Origin: Hyphomicrobiales bacterium
GTDB lineage: Bacteria > Pseudomonadota > Alphaproteobacteria > Rhizobiales > Rhizobiaceae
Reading direction: 5' to 3'
NCBI GenBank assembly: GCA_900469475.1
Contig: UBXG01000010.1
Coordinates: forward strand, 62,001 to 126,000
DNA length: 64,000 nucleotides
A program made the position numbers and the translations under genes. The notes beneath the pieces are model-generated. The model made no database searches and was not told the origin of the DNA. It was given only the letters and a program-made list of their open reading frames with translations. Positions 9,535 to 18,304 of the stretch are shown here, in pieces (the stretch's first letter is position 1; every line of letters starts with the position of its first letter).

Positions 9535-10500
9535 GTGGCCGTTTATACCGATATTACCGAAGACGATTTGAAGTGGTTCCTGACCGAATATGATGTCGGC
9601 GAGTTGCTCTCCTACAAGGGCATTGCCGAAGGCGTCGAGAATTCGAACTTCCTGCTGCACACGAGCCGCGATCCGCTGATCCTGACGCTTTACGAGAAGC
9701 GCGTCGATAAGGGCGATCTGCCGTTCTTCCTGGGGTTGATGCAGCACCTGGCGAGCCGTGGCCTGTCGTGCCCGCTGCCTCTGCCGCGCCGCGACGGCGA
9801 GTTGCTCGGCCATCTCTCCGGCCGTCCTACCGCCCTGATCTCATTTCTTGAGGGCATGTGGCTGCGCAAGCCTGAGGCACATCATTGCCGCGAAGTTGGC
9901 AAGGCGCTGGCCGCCATGCATATCGCTGGCGAAGGTTTCGACATCCGCCGCCCGAACGCACTATCGCTCGACGGCTGGCAGGCGCTCTGGGAAAAATCCG
10001 AGGCACGCGCCGACGAAGTCGAGGCAGGTCTACAGGACGAAATTCGCAGCGAACTCGATTTCCTTGGAAAGCATTGGCCGAAGAACCTGCCCGAGGGTGT
10101 CATCCATGCTGATCTCTTCCCGGACAATGTCTTCTTCCTCGGCGATACGCTATCTGGTCTGATCGACTTCTATTTCGCCTGCAACGACCAGCTCGCCTAC
10201 GACGTCTCGATCTGCCTGAACGCCTGGTGCTTCGAGAAGGATCACGCCTACAACATCACCAAGGGCATGGCACTGCTGGAGGGCTATCAGAGCGTGCGGC
10301 CGCTGAGCACTGCCGAAATCGCTGCATTGCCGACGCTTGCCCGCGGCTCGGCCCTGCGCTTCTTCCTGACCCGACTTTACGATTGGCTGACGACCCCGGC
10401 CGGCGCAATGGTCACGAAGAAAGACCCGATCGAATATCTGCGCAAGCTGCGCTTCCACCGCCAGATTGCTTCAGCCGCGGAATATGGGCTGAAGGCATGA
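9535..10500 (+). CDS. thrB: Homoserine kinase (ThrB, APH-fold)
   Basis: Phosphorylates homoserine for threonine synthesis; its partner thrC lies in this window at 27-28.5 kb, not in an operon with it. The 321-residue protein is the aminoglycoside-phosphotransferase-fold type usual in alphaproteobacteria, with the catalytic loop [13 protein letters not shown] and the metal-binding LIDFYFAC. It starts with GTG 9535 after CAGGA. The stop overlaps the rnhA ATG (ATGA), so the two are translationally coupled. Confidence 0.95.
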   Translation: MAVYTDITEDDLKWFLTEYDVGELLSYKGIAEGVENSNFLLHTSRDPLILTLYEKRVDKGDLPFFLGLMQHLASRGLSCPLPLPRRDGELLGHLSGRPTALISFLEGMWLRKPEAHHCREVGKALAAMHIAGEGFDIRRPNALSLDGWQALWEKSEARADEVEAGLQDEIRSELDFLGKHWPKNLPEGVIHADLFPDNVFFLGDTLSGLIDFYFACNDQLAYDVSICLNAWCFEKDHAYNITKGMALLEGYQSVRPLSTAEIAALPTLARGSALRFFLTRLYDWLTTPAGAMVTKKDPIEYLRKLRFHRQIASAAEYGLKA

Positions 10501-10937
10501 AGCACGTCGATATTTTTACCGATGGCGCCTGCTCCGGCAATCCCGGACCTGGCGGCTGGGGGGCGGTGCTTCGCTATGGCGAGGTAGAGAAGGAGCTTTC
10601 CGGCGGCGAGGCGGAGACGACCAACAACCGCATGGAGCTGATGGCGGCGATCTCGGCACTCGGTGCCCTGAAGAGCCCATGCGAGGTCGATCTCTATACC
10701 GACAGCGTCTACGTCAAGGACGGCATCACCAAATGGATTTTCGGCTGGAAGAAGAACGGCTGGAAGACCGCGGACAAGAAACCGGTGAAGAATGCCGAGC
10801 TCTGGCAGGCGCTGGACGAGGCTTATAACAGGCACAAGGTGACGCTTCATTGGGTCAAGGGCCATGCGGGACACCCGGAGAACGAGCGGGCCGACGAGCT
10901 GGCGCGCCAGGGCATGGCGCCGTTTAAGCGGAAATAG
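10497..10937 (+). CDS. rnhA: Ribonuclease HI
   Basis: Cuts the RNA strand of RNA-DNA hybrids (primer removal, R-loops). The 146-residue protein has the full catalytic set: Asp9 in [16 protein letters not shown], Glu47 in NNRMEL, Asp69 in YTDS, His123 and Asp133 in [15 protein letters not shown], and the basic handle region around [15 protein letters not shown]. Length is typical of the bacterial type I enzyme. The ATG overlaps the thrB stop by four bases. Confidence 0.97.
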   Translation: MKHVDIFTDGACSGNPGPGGWGAVLRYGEVEKELSGGEAETTNNRMELMAAISALGALKSPCEVDLYTDSVYVKDGITKWIFGWKKNGWKTADKKPVKNAELWQALDEAYNRHKVTLHWVKGHAGHPENERADELARQGMAPFKRK

Positions 10938-11025
10938 GTCTCTTGTATCCTCCGTTCCCGCTCGCAAGTGCACAGCCGCCTACGCGTCTGCAAGTACGGA
11001 ATTGCCAACCGACGGGAGATGAAAA

Positions 11026-11526
11026 ATGGAAATCCGCTCAGAGCAGCCGAAAGACGCGGAAGCGATCCGCCGTATAACGAAGATGGCCTTCGCCTCGATC
11101 GAGCACAGCAGTCAAACCGAAGCGCAAATCGTCGACGCTATTCGCAACGCCGGGGCGCTGACGATTTCCCTCGTCGCGATCGAGGATGGAGAAGTCCTCG
11201 GACATATCGCTTTCTCGTCTGTTACGATCGATGGAAAAGATTGCGGCTGGTACGGGCTTGGCCCGCTCTCGGTGACGCCTAGTCGCCAGAAACACGGCAT
11301 TGGCGGTGCGCTTGTTCGCGAAGGTCTTTCGCGTCTGACGAAGATAGATGCCAGAGGCTGCGTCGTTCTTGGTGATCCGGATTACTACAAGCGTTTCGGT
11401 TTCGACAATGATCCCGGCCTGGTACTCAATGGAGTACCTGCCGAATATTTCATGAGGCTGGTCCTGAATGGGCGCGCCGCGCTCTCGGGACGCGTCGACT
11501 ATCATGAGGGCTTCAGCGCGACTTGA
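11026..11526 (+). CDS. GNAT N-acetyltransferase (YhbS-like)
   Basis: A 166-residue single-domain GNAT. Motif A is visible as GLGPLSVTPSRQKHGIGGALVREGL, whose Q/R-x-x-G-x-G/A loop binds acetyl-CoA, followed by VVLGDPDYYKRFGF, a signature of the YhbS group. Substrate is unknown. The ATG follows GGGAGATGAAAA. It is convergent with the YiiX-like gene. Confidence 0.88.
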   Translation: MEIRSEQPKDAEAIRRITKMAFASIEHSSQTEAQIVDAIRNAGALTISLVAIEDGEVLGHIAFSSVTIDGKDCGWYGLGPLSVTPSRQKHGIGGALVREGLSRLTKIDARGCVVLGDPDYYKRFGFDNDPGLVLNGVPAEYFMRLVLNGRAALSGRVDYHEGFSAT

Positions 11527-11575
11527 TGCTGGCTGTGACCAGAGCGGACGGCACGACTTTCCACGCTCATAGCCA

Positions 11576-12241
11576 TCAAAGCGGATAGTTCGAATAGATC
11601 ATCTTGAGACTTGGATCATTGGCGATGCTGACCGGAGTGACCAGGCTCTGGTTGAGAATATATCGGTAGCACTGATCGAAATCAAAATCGCGCTCCGTGC
11701 ATTCGCTGTCACGCTTCCATCGTGACTGGACCAGCTTTCTGACAAGCATATTGTTGATGTTCAGCTCCGATATTTTCTGCACCTTGCCGATCTCCATACC
11801 TACGGCCTTGTAAGCGAGATAGGGCAATTCGCTGCAGTAGATCGCGTCGTTGTTGAAGGAGAAGAAAAGGTCGTAGGGTTTGCCGTAAAGCGTGCTGGAA
11901 TAGGATAGGAGTTGCCGAGCTATTTCAGGCGTGAGGCGTTGATCACGATAGATCGCAACCCGCTTCAGCAGACCGCGATTTACCCAAGCGTGTAGGGGCG
12001 TTTCCCTGACCTTTGCTGCGGCCTCGATGACCGTGATAACGCCATGCTCATTCTTTATGATGCCCATATGCGAGAAGGCTGAACCGGTCGCGAATATGAT
12101 GGCGCTTGATTGGTCGCTGGTCGATGTCTGAAAAATCAGATCACCATCCTTGAGCGGTGGATAGTTGCCACCAGCAGTGGCATAGAGTGTTCCTGCGACA
12201 AGGCAGACGCACAGGATCGCGGCGGCTATCAGTTTCTTCAT
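11576..12241 (-). CDS. YiiX/YebB-like permuted papain-fold hydrolase, exported
   Basis: The 221-residue protein has a signal peptide (1-22) and the YiiX-like permuted NlpC/P60 (DUF830-type) layout: GDLIFQTS, His58 in FSHMGII, an acidic residue in VIEAA, and the probable nucleophile Cys136 in IYCSELPYLAYKAVG. This fold cleaves amide or acyl bonds, often in cell-wall or lipid substrates; the substrate here is unknown. ATG 12241 has GGGGATGGC directly upstream and starts the signal peptide; the frame is open to 12358. Confidence 0.82.
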   Translation of the reverse strand: MKKLIAAAILCVCLVAGTLYATAGGNYPPLKDGDLIFQTSTSDQSSAIIFATGSAFSHMGIIKNEHGVITVIEAAAKVRETPLHAWVNRGLLKRVAIYRDQRLTPEIARQLLSYSSTLYGKPYDLFFSFNNDAIYCSELPYLAYKAVGMEIGKVQKISELNINNMLVRKLVQSRWKRDSECTERDFDFDQCYRYILNQSLVTPVSIANDPSLKMIYSNYPL

Positions 12242-12285
12242 GCCATCCCCGGAACCGATTGAAAGTTTTTGATCAATTTGCCTTC

Positions 12286-12405
12286 GTGAAAGAACCCTTC
12301 GCGCTGAAAAATGGCATCTGGAAGGCCGGCAACAAAGCAGATGACGATTCCGCTGCAATCCCGGCGAGAGTCATCGAGTGGATACCCCTAGAGGCGCGGA
12401 TATAA
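12286..12405 (+). CDS. Possible orphan small ORF or gene remnant
   Basis: A 39-codon frame from GTG 12286 lies wholly between two minus-strand genes and reads as protein-like (FALKNGIWKAGNKADDD, then RVIEWIPLEARI and stop), without the Arg/Pro/Ser skew of antisense frames. There is no ribosome binding site before the GTG, so a degraded C-terminal fragment is as likely as a real gene. I do not recognise it. Confidence 0.2.
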   Translation: MKEPFALKNGIWKAGNKADDDSAAIPARVIEWIPLEARI

Positions 12406-12436
12406 GGCAGAGATTGCCGCGTCGCACAGGACTCGA

Positions 12437-13327
12437 TCACATCAGAATGTGATCGAGCGCGCTTCTTACTTTCAGCTTTTCGGCGGCGGGCAAAGGCAGG
12501 ATTGGGCGGGGTGGATCGATCCTGCAAAGATCGAGCGCTTCCGCAATCGCATACATAACGCGGAAGCTGCCGAACTCTTTGAACAGGCTCCATAGCGGCT
12601 GGAATTTCTGATCGAGCCGTTCGGCTTCGGCGGTGTTGCCTGCTTGGGCCGCCCTTGTGAGCGCCAGCGCTTCGACGGGCAGAAGGCCAGCGACCACGCT
12701 GTACCAGGCATCGGCACCGGCCAGCAGTCCGGCCGTCGCTCCCCAATCGCCGCTATAGCCGATGGCGAAACCCTTTGGCGTTTCCTGACGCAGACGCCCC
12801 ATCTCTTCTTCGAAATCGCCTCCTTGCGGCAGAGGCATCTTCACCGCCACGATATTCGTCACCTTTGCCAGTCGGGCGATCAGACCATCGCTGAATGTAA
12901 ATTTCGTCGTTCCGGGATTGTTGTAGATGCAGAGTGGCAGATCGCCGGCCTCTGCGACGGCTGTAAAGTGCTGGTAGACTTCTTCCTCCGTGAGTGGAGT
13001 ATAGGACATCGGGGCCAGCAGCAGCCCATCTGCGCCAGCCGTCTTGGCGTCACGCGCCAATGCCTGCGCTTCGTCGGTTCGCAGCGCTCCAACCCCAACG
13101 ATGACGGGGATCTTGCCGCCGACACTTGTCATTGCCGCCTGTACGGCCCGCCGACGCTCGTCGCGTGACAGGAAGGCGTAACCGCCCGTACTGCCAAGCA
13201 ACCCGATGGAATCAACGCCCGCCAGTTGGATGCGTTCGAGCAGGCGGGCGAGCACTACAATATCAACGTGTCCGGAAGCATCGGTGGGGGTAATCGGAAA
13301 GGCCGAAAGGCCGGTAAAGAGTGTCAC
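12437..13327 (-). CDS. Dihydrodipicolinate synthase family protein
   Basis: Class I (Schiff-base) aldolase of the DapA/NAL family, 296 residues, TIM barrel. The Schiff-base lysine is Lys163 in VAVKMP and the conserved tyrosine is Tyr135 in CIYNNPG; the substrate-binding loop reads GSTGGY where DapA has GTTGE. It is therefore probably not the housekeeping DapA but a relative acting on another 2-oxo acid. Start is GTG 13327 with GAAGGAAAAC upstream. Its neighbour is a LysE exporter on the same strand, suggesting but not proving a link to lysine-related metabolism. Confidence 0.85.
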   Translation of the reverse strand: MTLFTGLSAFPITPTDASGHVDIVVLARLLERIQLAGVDSIGLLGSTGGYAFLSRDERRRAVQAAMTSVGGKIPVIVGVGALRTDEAQALARDAKTAGADGLLLAPMSYTPLTEEEVYQHFTAVAEAGDLPLCIYNNPGTTKFTFSDGLIARLAKVTNIVAVKMPLPQGGDFEEEMGRLRQETPKGFAIGYSGDWGATAGLLAGADAWYSVVAGLLPVEALALTRAAQAGNTAEAERLDQKFQPLWSLFKEFGSFRVMYAIAEALDLCRIDPPRPILPLPAAEKLKVRSALDHILM

Positions 13328-13438
13328 GTTTGTTTTCCTTCTCTGTCAGGCTCCGACCCGCGATAGCGCTCGAAAAGCAGAGGCTGAAATCGTCCTACGC
13401 TGAGCGTCGTGGGACTGTCCATGAATATGCCGCAGAAA

Positions 13439-14047
13439 TCATACTCCGCGCAGCAGCTTGGTGGCGATCATCCACATCGTAAGAGCAATGAGCGTTTCCA
13501 GAATGCGCCAGGACGCGGGTTTCGCGAAGATCGGCCTCAGCCACCTCGCGCCAAAGCCGAGCGAAAAGAAGAACAGAAAGGAGCCCGTCATGGCACCCGC
13601 CGCAAATGAAACTTCGTTTCCTGGAAATCGGGTCGAGATCGTGCCAAGCAATACGACAGTATCGAGATAGACATGCGGGTTGAGCCAGGTGAGCGCGAGG
13701 CACATGGCGAGCGTCTGCCGGAAGCTTGATGATTTCGCCTCTCCGGCGGCCAGCACCGCGGACGAACGAAAGGCGGAGTAGAGGCTCCTGGCTCCGTACC
13801 AGATCAGGAAGGCCGCTCCTGCATAGCGCATGACTGGATCGAGCCAGGGCAGCAGCGCGGAGATCTGGCGGAAGCTCGTCACCCCGAGGATGATGAGTGC
13901 TGCATCGGAGAGCGCGCATGCAAGGCACACGGCGAATACATGCTCGTTGCGAAGGCCCTGACGCAGGACGAAGGCGTTTTGCGCGCCGATCGCGACAATC
14001 AGGCTGAGCCCCATCATCAGGCCGGTTAGATAGATCGAAAAATTCAT
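13439..14047 (-). CDS. lysE: LysE/ArgO-family basic amino acid exporter
   Basis: A 202-residue six-helix exporter of the LysE family. The N-terminal block GLSLIVAIGAQNAFVLRQG and the central LTWLNPHVYLDTVVLLG are the diagnostic conserved stretches of LysE/ArgO, which export lysine and/or arginine. ATG 14047 starts the first helix; the frame is open to 14131. The divergent neighbour at 14213 is an ArgP/LysG-type LysR regulator, the classical partner, so export is probably induced by excess basic amino acid. Confidence 0.92.
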   Translation of the reverse strand: MNFSIYLTGLMMGLSLIVAIGAQNAFVLRQGLRNEHVFAVCLACALSDAALIILGVTSFRQISALLPWLDPVMRYAGAAFLIWYGARSLYSAFRSSAVLAAGEAKSSSFRQTLAMCLALTWLNPHVYLDTVVLLGTISTRFPGNEVSFAAGAMTGSFLFFFSLGFGARWLRPIFAKPASWRILETLIALTMWMIATKLLRGV

Positions 14048-14050
14048 GCT

Positions 14051-14098
14051 CAGAGCAATTCCAGGAAAAGTGCGAAGCGGTTTTCCGTCCGGAATTGC
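14051..14098. repeat. Rhizobial palindromic repeat copy 2
   Basis: GCAATTCC (14055-14062) and GGAATTGC (14091-14098) are perfect arms around GGAAAAGTGCGAAGCGGTTTTC. The AAAAGTGCG-AGCGGTTTT core is shared with the element at 8373-8422. It sits immediately upstream of lysE, so it lies within the divergent control region. Confidence 0.8.
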
Positions 14099-14119
14099 GC
14101 AAGAACGAAAGGCTCTAGC

Positions 14120-14147
14120 GAAATGCTCCAAAACGAATGAGCATTTC
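14120..14147. promoter_or_regulatory. Inverted repeat in the lysE-argP divergent promoter
   Basis: GAAATGCTC and GAGCATTTC form a perfect 9-bp dyad with a 10-base centre. It lies midway between lysE and its LysR-type regulator. It could be part of the regulator operator or a further repeat unit attached to the neighbouring palindrome; I cannot tell which. Confidence 0.4.
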
Positions 14148-14212
14148 CGGTATCGGCATGTGAAGATTTAGGCTACTTAATGTTGCTAACCCTGATTAAG
14201 AAAAACTAATCC

Positions 14213-15112
14213 ATGCTCGATTATTCCGCTCTCCGTGCCGTTTCCATGGTCGTCCAGACCGGCAGCTTCGAAAAGGCGGCAGCCATTCTCAACGTCACGC
14301 CTTCGGCCGTCTCGCAGCGGGTGAAGCAGCTTGAAGAACGCCTGGGCATCGTCCTGATCGTCAGGGGCAATCCCTGCACCGCGACGGAAAAGGGCGAATG
14401 GCTCTGCCGCCATATGGAGAATGTCGGCATGCTGGAAGACGAGCTGTTCGGACGTTTGCCGGCGCTCGTCGATCCCGGCGAGCCCAAACAAAGGGTCACA
14501 CTTCATATTGCCACGAATGCCGATAGTCTCGGGACGTGGTTCGTAGAAGCCATATCCGGTTTTGCCAAACGCTCTTCCTATCTGCTGAATATCGCCATCG
14601 ACGACCAAGATCATACGGCCGAATGGCTGCAGCGGGGGCGGGTGATCGCGGCCGTCACCGGCCTGGAAAAGCCAATTCAAGGCTGCCGGCGTATGTCCCT
14701 CGGCGCGCTTCGCTACCATGCGACGGCAAGCCCCGCTTTCATTGCCCGGCATTTTTCAAAAGGTGTTACCCCGGAAGCGATCCAGAACGCGCCAGCCCTG
14801 ACCTTCAACCAGAAGGACAGGCTTCAAAGCCGCTGGATACGCCAGACATTCGGAGAGGATTTTGCCTATCCGAGCCATTGGCTGCCTTCGACACAAGGCT
14901 TCGTCGATGCCAGCCTTGCGGGCATGGGATGGGGCATGAATCCCATCCAGCTTGTGCGGGAGCATCTGGAGGCCGGACGCTTGGTCGAGCTGATCCCCGA
15001 CACGCCGCTGGACATTCCATTATATTGGCAGGTGAATCGTCTCGCAGCCGACCGGCTTGCGGAATTGACACGCGAAATCACTGCCACAGCCAAAGCCCAT
15101 TTGTCAGCGTGA
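14213..15112 (+). CDS. argP: LysR-family regulator, ArgP/LysG type
   Basis: A 299-residue LysR-type regulator. The N-terminal winged HTH reads FEKAAAILNVTPSAVSQRVKQLEERLG; the effector domain contains the ArgP-like DQDHTAEWLQRGRVIAAVTG and TFNQKDRLQSRW. ArgP/LysG regulators sense lysine and arginine and activate the divergently transcribed LysE/ArgO exporter, exactly the arrangement here. The 165-base gap between the two genes holds a palindromic repeat and a 9-bp dyad. Confidence 0.9.
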   Translation: MLDYSALRAVSMVVQTGSFEKAAAILNVTPSAVSQRVKQLEERLGIVLIVRGNPCTATEKGEWLCRHMENVGMLEDELFGRLPALVDPGEPKQRVTLHIATNADSLGTWFVEAISGFAKRSSYLLNIAIDDQDHTAEWLQRGRVIAAVTGLEKPIQGCRRMSLGALRYHATASPAFIARHFSKGVTPEAIQNAPALTFNQKDRLQSRWIRQTFGEDFAYPSHWLPSTQGFVDASLAGMGWGMNPIQLVREHLEAGRLVELIPDTPLDIPLYWQVNRLAADRLAELTREITATAKAHLSA

Positions 15113-15236
15113 GCTGTGCTTCGCGCTGAACGCGTTGCCATTCGCTTGGCTGCCGGAACGCAATGTTCGCGAATTGATGCCTTGCCCGGTTGCCCTTTCC
15201 CTCTATGCTGCCGCCAACTTCCAGGGAGATTGCTTT

Positions 15237-15545
15237 ATGATCCTGCATTGCGTTTTTCTTAGACTCAAGTCCGCCCTGCCACAGGACGAGAAGGCGGCGC
15301 TCTTCGACTCCGTCGTCGCCTTGCAGAAGGTCATTCCGGGTATTGTTGACGTGAAATATGGGCCGAACGTCTCGCCTGAGGGCCTGCATGGTGGCTTCGC
15401 CGATGGATTTGTCGTCACCTTCGAGAGTGTCGAAGCGCGCGATGCCTATCTGGTGCATCCCGATCATGTCGCCGTCGGCGAGCGGATCGTTTCGTCCACC
15501 GACGGCGGTCTGGCCGGCCTGATGGTCTTCGATTTCAACATTTAA
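15237..15545 (+). CDS. Dabb (stress-responsive alpha/beta barrel) domain protein
   Basis: A 102-residue ferredoxin-like barrel: MILHCVFLRLKS at the N-terminus, a central VDVKYGPNVSPEG, then GFVVTFES-EARDAYLVHPDH, the hallmark of the Dabb family, whose members form dimeric barrels and are usually stress-induced or small enzymes. No specific activity can be assigned. ATG 15237 has AGGGAGATTG upstream; a longer open frame from 15135 has no ribosome binding site. Confidence 0.85.
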   Translation: MILHCVFLRLKSALPQDEKAALFDSVVALQKVIPGIVDVKYGPNVSPEGLHGGFADGFVVTFESVEARDAYLVHPDHVAVGERIVSSTDGGLAGLMVFDFNI

Positions 15546-15551
15546 GTGAGT

Positions 15552-15578
15552 GGTCGCAGGCAGTATACGCCCGCGACC
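15552..15578. terminator. Hairpin between convergent genes
   Basis: GGTCGC and GCGACC, extended inside by GGC/GCC, form a hairpin between the Dabb gene and the metal-binding protein gene. There is no clean T run on either strand, so its use as a terminator is tentative. Confidence 0.4.
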
Positions 15579-15593
15579 TTGATCATTGAGTGA

Positions 15594-16496
15594 TCAGCTC
15601 GACTTGGCCATGGCTGTGGCGAGTTGATCAACGTTATAACGGAACATTTTTTCGTAAGTCGAAGCCGGTCCGTTGGCCTTTGACAGCGATTCGACATAGA
15701 GCTCACCGCCAGGCTCGGCGCCGGTTGCCTTGGCGACCTGCTTGACGAGGCGCGGATCGTTCGAGTTTTCGAAGAAATAGGTCTTCACATGCTCGGTCTT
15801 GATCTGCTCGATCAGCTTGGCGACGTCGGCAGCTGAGGCTTCCGTCTCAGTTGAAACGCCAAGCGGCGAGAGGAAGCTAACCTTGTATTCGCGGCCGAAG
15901 TAGCCGAAGGCGTCATGGCTCGTCAGCACTTTGCGGCGATCGTCGGCGATCTTGTCGAACTTGCTGTGGGCATAGGCATCAAGCTCGGTCAGCACCTTGT
16001 TATAGCGCTCGGCATTGGCCTTGAAGTCAGCCGCATCGGCCGGATCCGCCGCAGAAAGCGCCTTCTCGATATTCGCGACCCAGACCTTCACATTGACCGG
16101 GCTGTTCCACACATGCGGATCGGTGACCGTCTTGCCGTCGTCGACCATGGTGCGCGTGTTGATGCCGTCTGAGGCGACAACAGGCGTTCCCTTGTAGCCG
16201 GATGCGCTGATCAGCCGGTCCATCCAGCCTTCCAGCCCTTCGCCGCTGACGAAGACGACCTTGGCGGCGTTCAGCGTCTTGGCATCGGCCGGCGAGGGCT
16301 CGAATTCATGGGGATCGCCGTTCGGGCCGACGAGGCTCGAGACCTTCACATGGTCGCCGCCGACATGCTTGACCACATCGGCAAGCACGGTGAAGGACGC
16401 GACCACATTGAGGGTTTCGGCGGAAGCCGGTGCGGCGACGCCGAAGGCGACGAAGGCTGCTGATGCCGCCGAGAGAAGCAGTCTCTGTTTGTTCAT
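15594..16496 (-). CDS. Metal ABC transporter substrate-binding protein (cluster A-I)
   Basis: Periplasmic Zn/Mn-binding lipocalin-unrelated receptor of the ZnuA/MntA family, 300 residues with signal peptide 1-26. Metal ligands expected for the family are seen: His63 in DPHEFEPS, His128 in DPHVWNSP and His194 in SHDAFGYFG, with an acidic fourth ligand in the C-terminal lobe. It lacks the His-rich loop of classical ZnuA, so manganese or a different zinc regime is possible. ATG 16496 follows AAGGAGACT. Last gene of a four-gene unit with permease, ATPase and a tiny membrane protein; a Zur-like operator lies in front. Confidence 0.92.
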   Translation of the reverse strand: MNKQRLLLSAASAAFVAFGVAAPASAETLNVVASFTVLADVVKHVGGDHVKVSSLVGPNGDPHEFEPSPADAKTLNAAKVVFVSGEGLEGWMDRLISASGYKGTPVVASDGINTRTMVDDGKTVTDPHVWNSPVNVKVWVANIEKALSAADPADAADFKANAERYNKVLTELDAYAHSKFDKIADDRRKVLTSHDAFGYFGREYKVSFLSPLGVSTETEASAADVAKLIEQIKTEHVKTYFFENSNDPRLVKQVAKATGAEPGGELYVESLSKANGPASTYEKMFRYNVDQLATAMAKSS

Positions 16497-16515
16497 GCGA
16501 GTCTCCTTGTTCGGA

Positions 16516-17388
16516 TTAGCCCCGGAGATGGGGACGGGGGAAGAACCGCCGGGCAAGGCCCGAGGGCGCGAAGAGAATGGAGAAGCCGTAGATCAGGCTG
16601 GCGGTGATGATGATGGTCGGGCCGGAGGCAAATTCGAGGTGATAGGAGGCGATGAGGCCGATATAGCCCGACGCCATCGCAGTACCTGTCGCGATTATCA
16701 TCATGGCAGGCAGGCTGCGCGACCATAGCTGCGCCACGGCAGCCGGCAGCATCATCAGCCCGACGGCCATCAGCGTACCGAGCGCCTGGAAGCTGGCGAC
16801 GAGATTGAGCACGACCAGCAGCAGGAACAGGAAGTGATAGAGCGGCCCGCGCCCGCCGACGGCGCGCAGGAAGCCCGGATCGAAGCATTCCATGACCAGC
16901 GGCCGGTAGATGACAGCGAGAGCCAGCAGCGTCACCGTCGTAATCGCACCGATCTGGTAGAGAGCCGGCGCATCGATTGCGAGAATGGTGCCGAAGAGCA
17001 CATGCAGCAGATCGATATTGGAGCCACGCAACGACACGATAAGGACGCCGAGCGCCAGCGAGGTCAGGTAGAAGCTGGCAAAGCTCGCATCCTCCTGCAG
17101 CACAGTCGCGCGGCTGACGAGGCCGGACAGCAGCGCCACCGAAAGGCCGGCGACAAGACCGCCGAGCCCCATGGCGGTCAGCGAAAGAGAGCCGGCAATG
17201 AGATAACCGATGGCCGCACCGGGCAGGACCGCATGGCTCATGGCATCGCCCATCAGGCTCATACGCCTGAGCATCAGGAAGACGCCGATCGGGCCGGAGC
17301 CGAGGCCGAGGCAGACGCAGGCAATCAGGGCGCGCCGCATGAAGCCGTAGTCCGCAAAGGGTGCGAGGAAGATGTCGTAGACGGTCAT
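16516..17388 (-). CDS. Metal ABC transporter permease (ZnuB/MntB family)
   Basis: A 290-residue integral membrane permease of the ABC-3 family with about eight helices. The conserved N-terminal segment reads GVFLMLRRMSLMGDAMSHAVLPG, and the C-terminal GTLMAVGLMMLPAA is also diagnostic. Its ATG overlaps the ATPase stop by four bases and it ends 19 bases before the receptor gene, so the three form one transcription unit. Confidence 0.94.
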   Translation of the reverse strand: MTVYDIFLAPFADYGFMRRALIACVCLGLGSGPIGVFLMLRRMSLMGDAMSHAVLPGAAIGYLIAGSLSLTAMGLGGLVAGLSVALLSGLVSRATVLQEDASFASFYLTSLALGVLIVSLRGSNIDLLHVLFGTILAIDAPALYQIGAITTVTLLALAVIYRPLVMECFDPGFLRAVGGRGPLYHFLFLLLVVLNLVASFQALGTLMAVGLMMLPAAVAQLWSRSLPAMMIIATGTAMASGYIGLIASYHLEFASGPTIIITASLIYGFSILFAPSGLARRFFPRPHLRG

Positions 17389-18167
17389 TCGGCCGGCTCC
17401 CGCTTCACGAGGCCGCCTTCGTCATGCTCTTCTTCGGGCAGACATGTCGCGGCCTCCTCATCCCAGCGCTCGGCCATGGCGCGCGCCTTGATGAGGTTCT
17501 TTGGGCTCATGACATCCTCCGTCCTGCCCCATCCCACGAGTTCGCGGGCGATCAGCAGTGTCTCGGGAAAATAGCTTCGCACCTGCTCGAAATCGTGCAG
17601 GACGGCGATGACCGTGCGTCCCTCCCGGTTCCATCGCAGCACGAGTTCGAGAAGATCGCGCGTTGTCCGCTGGTCGATCGCGGTGAAGGGTTCGTCCAGG
17701 AGAATCACGCGGGCATCCTGCAGCAGTAGCCGCGCGAACAGCACGCGCTGGAACTGGCCCGCTGAAAGCGAGCCGATATGCCTTTTTTCGAAGCCCGAAA
17801 GTCCGACGATGCCGAGCGCCTCTTGCGCCCGCTCGGCATCCTTGCGCGAGAACCGGCCAAAGGCGCCGGCATTCTTCCAGGCGCCGAGCATGACGGTATC
17901 GGCCACCGAAATTGGAAAGCGTCTGACGATATCGGCCGCTTGCGGCAAATAGCCGAAATCGTTGCGCGTTAGCGCCCCGCGATCGATCGAGCCTTCCGCC
18001 GGCCGCAATTCGCCGACGATCGCCTTGAGCAAGGTCGACTTGCCGGCACCGTTCGGCCCGGCAATCGCCGTCAGGCTGCCGGCGGCAAAGCCGCCCGAGA
18101 TGTGATGAACGGCCGGATGGCGTTCATAGGTAACGGTGAGATTGTTGAGGCGGATCAGATCGTTCAT
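17385..18167 (-). CDS. Metal ABC transporter ATP-binding protein
   Basis: A 260-residue ABC ATPase. Walker A GPNGAGKST, Q-loop GYLPQ, signature LSAGQFQRV, Walker B RVILLDEP and switch His in AVLHDFEQ are all intact. The C-terminal tail is acidic with a Cys (TCLPEEEHDEGG). ATG 18167 overlaps the stop of the upstream 42-codon gene (ATGA), which fixes the start and shows translational coupling. Confidence 0.94.
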   Translation of the reverse strand: MNDLIRLNNLTVTYERHPAVHHISGGFAAGSLTAIAGPNGAGKSTLLKAIVGELRPAEGSIDRGALTRNDFGYLPQAADIVRRFPISVADTVMLGAWKNAGAFGRFSRKDAERAQEALGIVGLSGFEKRHIGSLSAGQFQRVLFARLLLQDARVILLDEPFTAIDQRTTRDLLELVLRWNREGRTVIAVLHDFEQVRSYFPETLLIARELVGWGRTEDVMSPKNLIKARAMAERWDEEAATCLPEEEHDEGGLVKREPAE

Positions 18168-18292
18168 GCCAGAGCCACCGCCCAGCCGATAGCCGCCCAA
18201 AGCACTGCAATGCCAACCGCCACATAGGCAAGGCGCATCAAGGCCGAGCGCCCCATGAGGGACGACGCGAAGGGATCACGATCAAAAGGCAT
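18164..18292 (-). CDS. Tiny single-pass membrane protein coupled to the metal ABC transporter
   Basis: A 42-residue product: short hydrophilic N-terminus (MPFDRDPFASSLMGRSAL) and one membrane helix (about 20-40). Its stop overlaps the ATPase start in ATGA, and it is the first gene after the Zur-like operator, which argues that it is real and belongs to the transporter operon. No clear ribosome binding site precedes the ATG. Function is unknown; a small accessory subunit is an inference from position. Confidence 0.6.
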   Translation of the reverse strand: MPFDRDPFASSLMGRSALMRLAYVAVGIAVLWAAIGWAVALA

Positions 18293-18304
18293 TTCGGGGC
18301 TTTC

